DNA of 35,160 nt, from assembly GCA_002742935.1 (NCBI GenBank), contig PDON01000039.1:1-35160 (forward strand), written 5' to 3'. Under the pieces are notes generated by a model. That model worked only from the letters and a program-made list of their open reading frames with translations. It made no database searches and was not told where the DNA came from. Shown here piece by piece: positions 33,101 to 35,160 of this stretch; within the stretch, counting starts at the first letter, position 1; every line of letters starts with the position of its first letter. Both the position numbers and the translations under genes were made by a program. The DNA comes from Candidatus Cloacimonadota bacterium (GTDB lineage: Bacteria; UBA4055).

Positions 33101-33967
33101 ATGAAAAAATTAATAATGGTTGTTTTGTGTTTGGTATTTGTTTCGGCATCTTTTGCTGAAAGCTGGAACATAAAGTCTAACGCATCTCTTAACTTGACTC
33201 AAAGTTACTACAGTGATGCGTGGTCAGGTGGAGATCTTGGTTCTATAAGTTGGACTCTGAACTTCAACGCATCTGCAGAAAAGCAATTATCAGAAATGTT
33301 TAGCTCTGAGAATACTCTTAAGCTAGCTTTTGGACAAACTCATAGTTCTTACAAAACTGTTAATGAGGATGGAGAAAATGAGGTAAAATGGGAATCTCCT
33401 GTTAAGTCAACAGACAAAATTGATTTTGAATCTGTTCTTAGAATGACTTTGGATTCTTATGTTGATCCTTATATCTCTTTCAGAGCTGAATCTCAATTTT
33501 ATGACAAAATGGGAGATGAGACTAAGTACTTTAATCCTTTAACTCTAACTCAGAGTATTGGTGCTTCTAAATACTTTATAGACAAAGAAAACCATAGCTT
33601 TAGTACTCGTCTTGGTTTCGGTCTTAGAGAGTTAATTAACCAACACAATGATGGGGATACTCCTATTGATGGTGGTCTTCTTTCCGTAACCGACTATTCT
33701 GTTTACATGAATAACGGTAAGATAAACTACACTTCAAAGTTAACTTTATTCCAAGCTCTGTTTAATTCAGAATCAGACAATTTAGATGATCTTGATGTTG
33801 AATGGGATGCTCTTGATGTTGACTTTGAGAACACTTTAACTGCTTCTGTAACTGATTATATCGATGTAAGTCTTTTCTTACAACTTAGATATGATAAAGA
33901 AGAGAGTGATGATGTTCAATTTAAAGAGACTTTAGGACTTGGTGTTTCATATACCTTTGCTAAATAA
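33101..33967 (+). CDS. Outer-membrane beta-barrel protein (DUF3078-like)
   Basis: 288 residues with a clean Sec signal peptide (MKKLIMVVLCLVFVSASFA, cleavage about residue 19). The mature protein is made of alternating beta strands: SNASLNLTQSYYSDAWSGGD, ISWTLNFNASAEKQLSEMF, TLKLAFGQTH, YISFRAESQFYD and TLGLGVSYTFAK. The last strand ends in an aromatic/aliphatic pattern suited to BamA recognition. The TQSYYSDxWSGGxxGSISW opening resembles DUF3078 proteins of FCB bacteria. Strong ribosome binding site, own promoter and terminator suggest a well-expressed surface protein. The substrate or role is unknown. Confidence 0.75.
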   Translation: MKKLIMVVLCLVFVSASFAESWNIKSNASLNLTQSYYSDAWSGGDLGSISWTLNFNASAEKQLSEMFSSENTLKLAFGQTHSSYKTVNEDGENEVKWESPVKSTDKIDFESVLRMTLDSYVDPYISFRAESQFYDKMGDETKYFNPLTLTQSIGASKYFIDKENHSFSTRLGFGLRELINQHNDGDTPIDGGLLSVTDYSVYMNNGKINYTSKLTLFQALFNSESDNLDDLDVEWDALDVDFENTLTASVTDYIDVSLFLQLRYDKEESDDVQFKETLGLGVSYTFAK

Positions 33968-33984
33968 TTTTTAGTAGAGATTTT

Positions 33985-34020
33985 AAAGGGTCAATAATCT
34001 TATATTGTTGACCCTTTTTT
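33985..34020 (+). terminator. Rho-independent terminator of the outer-membrane gene
   Basis: A 14-pair stem (aaagggtcaataat / attgttgacccttt, one G-U pair) with loop cttat is followed by a T-run. It starts 18 bases after the stop. Confidence 0.9.
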
Positions 34021-34091
34021 ATTTTAGTGTTTTATTTTAGCTATTATAAAAATAATAAGATACCTAATAGAAATTCAACTTATATCCGTAC

Positions 34092-34154
34092 CCTGAGGTT
34101 CTCGAAGGGTATAACTATATGATTATAGTTTTCGTTCCCTTCGAGAACCTCAGG
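34092..34154. repeat. Palindromic repeat with 18-bp perfect arms
   Basis: The arms cctgaggttctcgaaggg (34092-34109) and cccttcgagaacctcagg (34137-34154) are perfectly complementary. The loop contains a second nested inverted repeat, aactata/tatagtt (34113-34119 and 34124-34130). The arms are about 60% G+C, far above the surroundings. There is no adjacent T-run and strong terminators already lie on each side, so it is probably not a terminator. It resembles the widespread CCCTGAG...CGAAGGG palindromes I recall from environmental bacterial genomes, which are REP-like. Confidence 0.8.
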
Positions 34155-34257
34155 AAACTCTCTTTTCTATAGATATTTTACTTAATTACATACATATTGG
34201 ATAAATACTTATCCTAACTTAGGTTGCTTATTGTTTTAAAAGTATATAATATAAATA

Positions 34258-34284
34258 AAAGAAGCCCCCAAAGTTTGGAGGCTT
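34258..34284 (-). terminator. Terminator of the T9SS surface-protein gene
   Basis: On the minus strand aagcctcc / gggggctt pair with one mismatch around AAACTTT, followed by CTTTTATTT. It lies about 40 bases after the stop of the minus-strand gene. Confidence 0.7.
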
Positions 34285-34322
34285 GAGATTATTGAAAAAA
34301 ACCGAACTTTTTTCAGAAGATC

Positions 34323-35160
34323 CTATCTAATTAAAGTCATCTTTCTAGTTATAACCTTATCCTTAGAGATTAACTTATAATAGTAAACACCACTACTAAT
34401 ATCATCAGCGTTAAAAACAATATTATGGTTACCTCTCCTTAAATATCCATTTATCAATTTCTTCACTAATTGACCCTTAGAATCAAAGAGTAAAAGCTTA
34501 ACAATAGAATCAGATGCTAAATCAAATTCTATTGTTGTTGAAGGATTAAAAGGGTTAGGATAGTTTTGATAAAGTTTTGTAACTTTAGGTAAGTTTTCAT
34601 CAGTATTAACAGATGAGGTAACATTCCATAAAGTGGAATCAGAATCAATACCATCTGTAACAATTGCCTTTACAATATATTCACCAACGGTAAAATTAGT
34701 ATAAAGGCTAGAGTAGTTAACACCTTGATCTGTGCCGTTAATAAACCAACTATAACTTAGTGAATCATTATCACTATCTGTTGCAAATATAGAGAAAGAT
34801 AAAGTTTGATTTTCATCTATAACAACAAAATTATATCCGGGAACTTGGGAAACTATAGATGGAGCTCTGTTTACATTATCTACAGTTATATTCCAACTGT
34901 ATGATAAGTTGCTTCTTGATATCTTTGTTCCATAGTTATCTGTTACAGAAAGAGTTAAAGTATGATTACCAGCTGAATTATAATCTGGAGTGTATTTATA
35001 GCTAGAAATCGTTGACACTTCAGTACTATCCAACTTCCAAGAGTAGTTTAATTCATTACCATCAGGATCAGAAGCATCAATTGAAAAACTAGTACTATCA
35101 CCTTCACTTATTACTACCGTATTACCAACTTCAGGTAGTAATTCAGTTACTACAATTCCC
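34323..35160 (-). CDS. Partial T9SS-secreted surface protein with PKD/Ig-like repeats
   Basis: The 3' part of a larger gene that runs off the window; 278 residues are visible and the frame stays open to the edge. An apparent TTG start at 35033 is not real, because the frame continues upstream with the same repeat pattern (ASDPDGNELNYSWKLD). Ig/PKD-like modules of about 100 residues carry SDPDGNELNYSW, SDNDSLSYSW and SVTDNYG/IVTDGID motifs. The C-terminus (about the last 75 residues) is a T9SS type A sorting domain starting YQNYPNPFNPSTTIEF. The protein should be exported through T9SS and anchored or released at the surface. It has its own terminator. Confidence 0.9.
   Translation of the reverse strand, partial: GIVVTELLPEVGNTVVISEGDSTSFSIDASDPDGNELNYSWKLDSTEVSTISSYKYTPDYNSAGNHTLTLSVTDNYGTKISRSNLSYSWNITVDNVNRAPSIVSQVPGYNFVVIDENQTLSFSIFATDSDNDSLSYSWFINGTDQGVNYSSLYTNFTVGEYIVKAIVTDGIDSDSTLWNVTSSVNTDENLPKVTKLYQNYPNPFNPSTTIEFDLASDSIVKLLLFDSKGQLVKKLINGYLRRGNHNIVFNADDISSGVYYYKLISKDKVITRKMTLIR

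Larger units (their letters stand above)
33968..34322. other. 355-base gap between convergent genes
   Basis: No gene. From left to right it holds the terminator of the outer-membrane gene, a long perfect palindrome (34092-34154), an AT-rich stretch, and the minus-strand terminator of the T9SS surface-protein gene. Confidence 0.6.

Noticed and set aside
34092..34154. Possible tRNA or tRNA-Sec because of the ggttctcgaa string
   Set aside because: The 18-bp arms form one straight hairpin; there is no cloverleaf, anticodon arm or CCA-like end.
35031..35033. TTG as start of the last gene
   Set aside because: The reading frame continues upstream without a stop to the window edge, with the same PKD-like repeat pattern.
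1..35160. CRISPR arrays, rRNA genes, complete insertion sequences
   Set aside because: No regularly spaced repeats, no rRNA-like conserved segments and no intact transposase were seen on reading both strands.

Overview
The window is bacterial chromosomal DNA of low G+C (roughly 30% by eye). It is gene-dense, with short intergenic gaps and many ATGA or TAATG gene overlaps. Several features point to an anaerobic or facultative member of the FCB superphylum: two proteins end in a type IX secretion (T9SS) sorting domain with an NYPNPFNPSTTI core, and there is a PorX-type response regulator, a DUF4292 lipoprotein, a DUF3078-like outer-membrane barrel, DUF4159 and DUF1573 proteins, and futalosine-pathway menaquinone synthesis. 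Shine-Dalgarno motifs (GGAG, GAGG, AGGAG) are common and some promoters look like ordinary -35/-10 boxes. That argues against a typical Bacteroidota and fits better with a candidate FCB phylum of the Delongbacteria/Cloacimonadota kind. The phylum is an inference; nothing here fixes it.

Layout. (1) 1-3115: a leftover-looking stretch, then a minus-strand operon of a CopZ-like metallochaperone, a receiver-HD-GYP c-di-GMP phosphodiesterase, a secreted DUF4159 protein and a TrmH-family RNA methyltransferase. (2) 3168-4088: an AmgK-like kinase of the aminoglycoside phosphotransferase fold. (3) 4255-15423: a long plus-strand run. It starts with a complete Leu/Phe N-degron module (clpS-clpA-aat), continues with biotin genes (bioG-bioC-bioD), a small membrane protein, a TPR lipoprotein and a DUF4292 lipoprotein, and ends with porX and selB. 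(4) 15591-24067: minus strand. A fused formiminotransferase-cyclodeaminase has its own promoter. A separate operon holds a giant C25 (gingipain-type) T9SS protease, a secreted protein of the family often mislabelled asparagine synthetase B, and mqnC. (5) 24612-32631: plus strand. It holds a UvrD/PcrA helicase, a three-gene NMT1-type ABC importer, a PlsC acyltransferase with a DUF1573 lipoprotein and S-adenosylhomocysteinase, then elongation factor P. (6) 33101 to the end: an outer-membrane barrel protein, a striking 18-bp-arm palindrome, and the 3' part of a PKD/Ig-like T9SS surface protein that runs off the window.

How it fits together. The recurring theme is the cell envelope and T9SS: a PorX-type regulator sits among outer-membrane lipoproteins, and two T9SS cargo proteins lie elsewhere in the same 35 kb. 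Housekeeping modules (N-degron proteolysis, biotin, menaquinone, methyl cycle) are interleaved. Two translation factors carry unusual sequences at key positions. SelB has TKSS where the guanine-specifying (N/T)KxD motif should be. EF-P has PSEKA where PGKG(x)A should be, so its modifiable Lys34 is displaced by one residue. No complete mobile element, CRISPR array, rRNA or tRNA was found.
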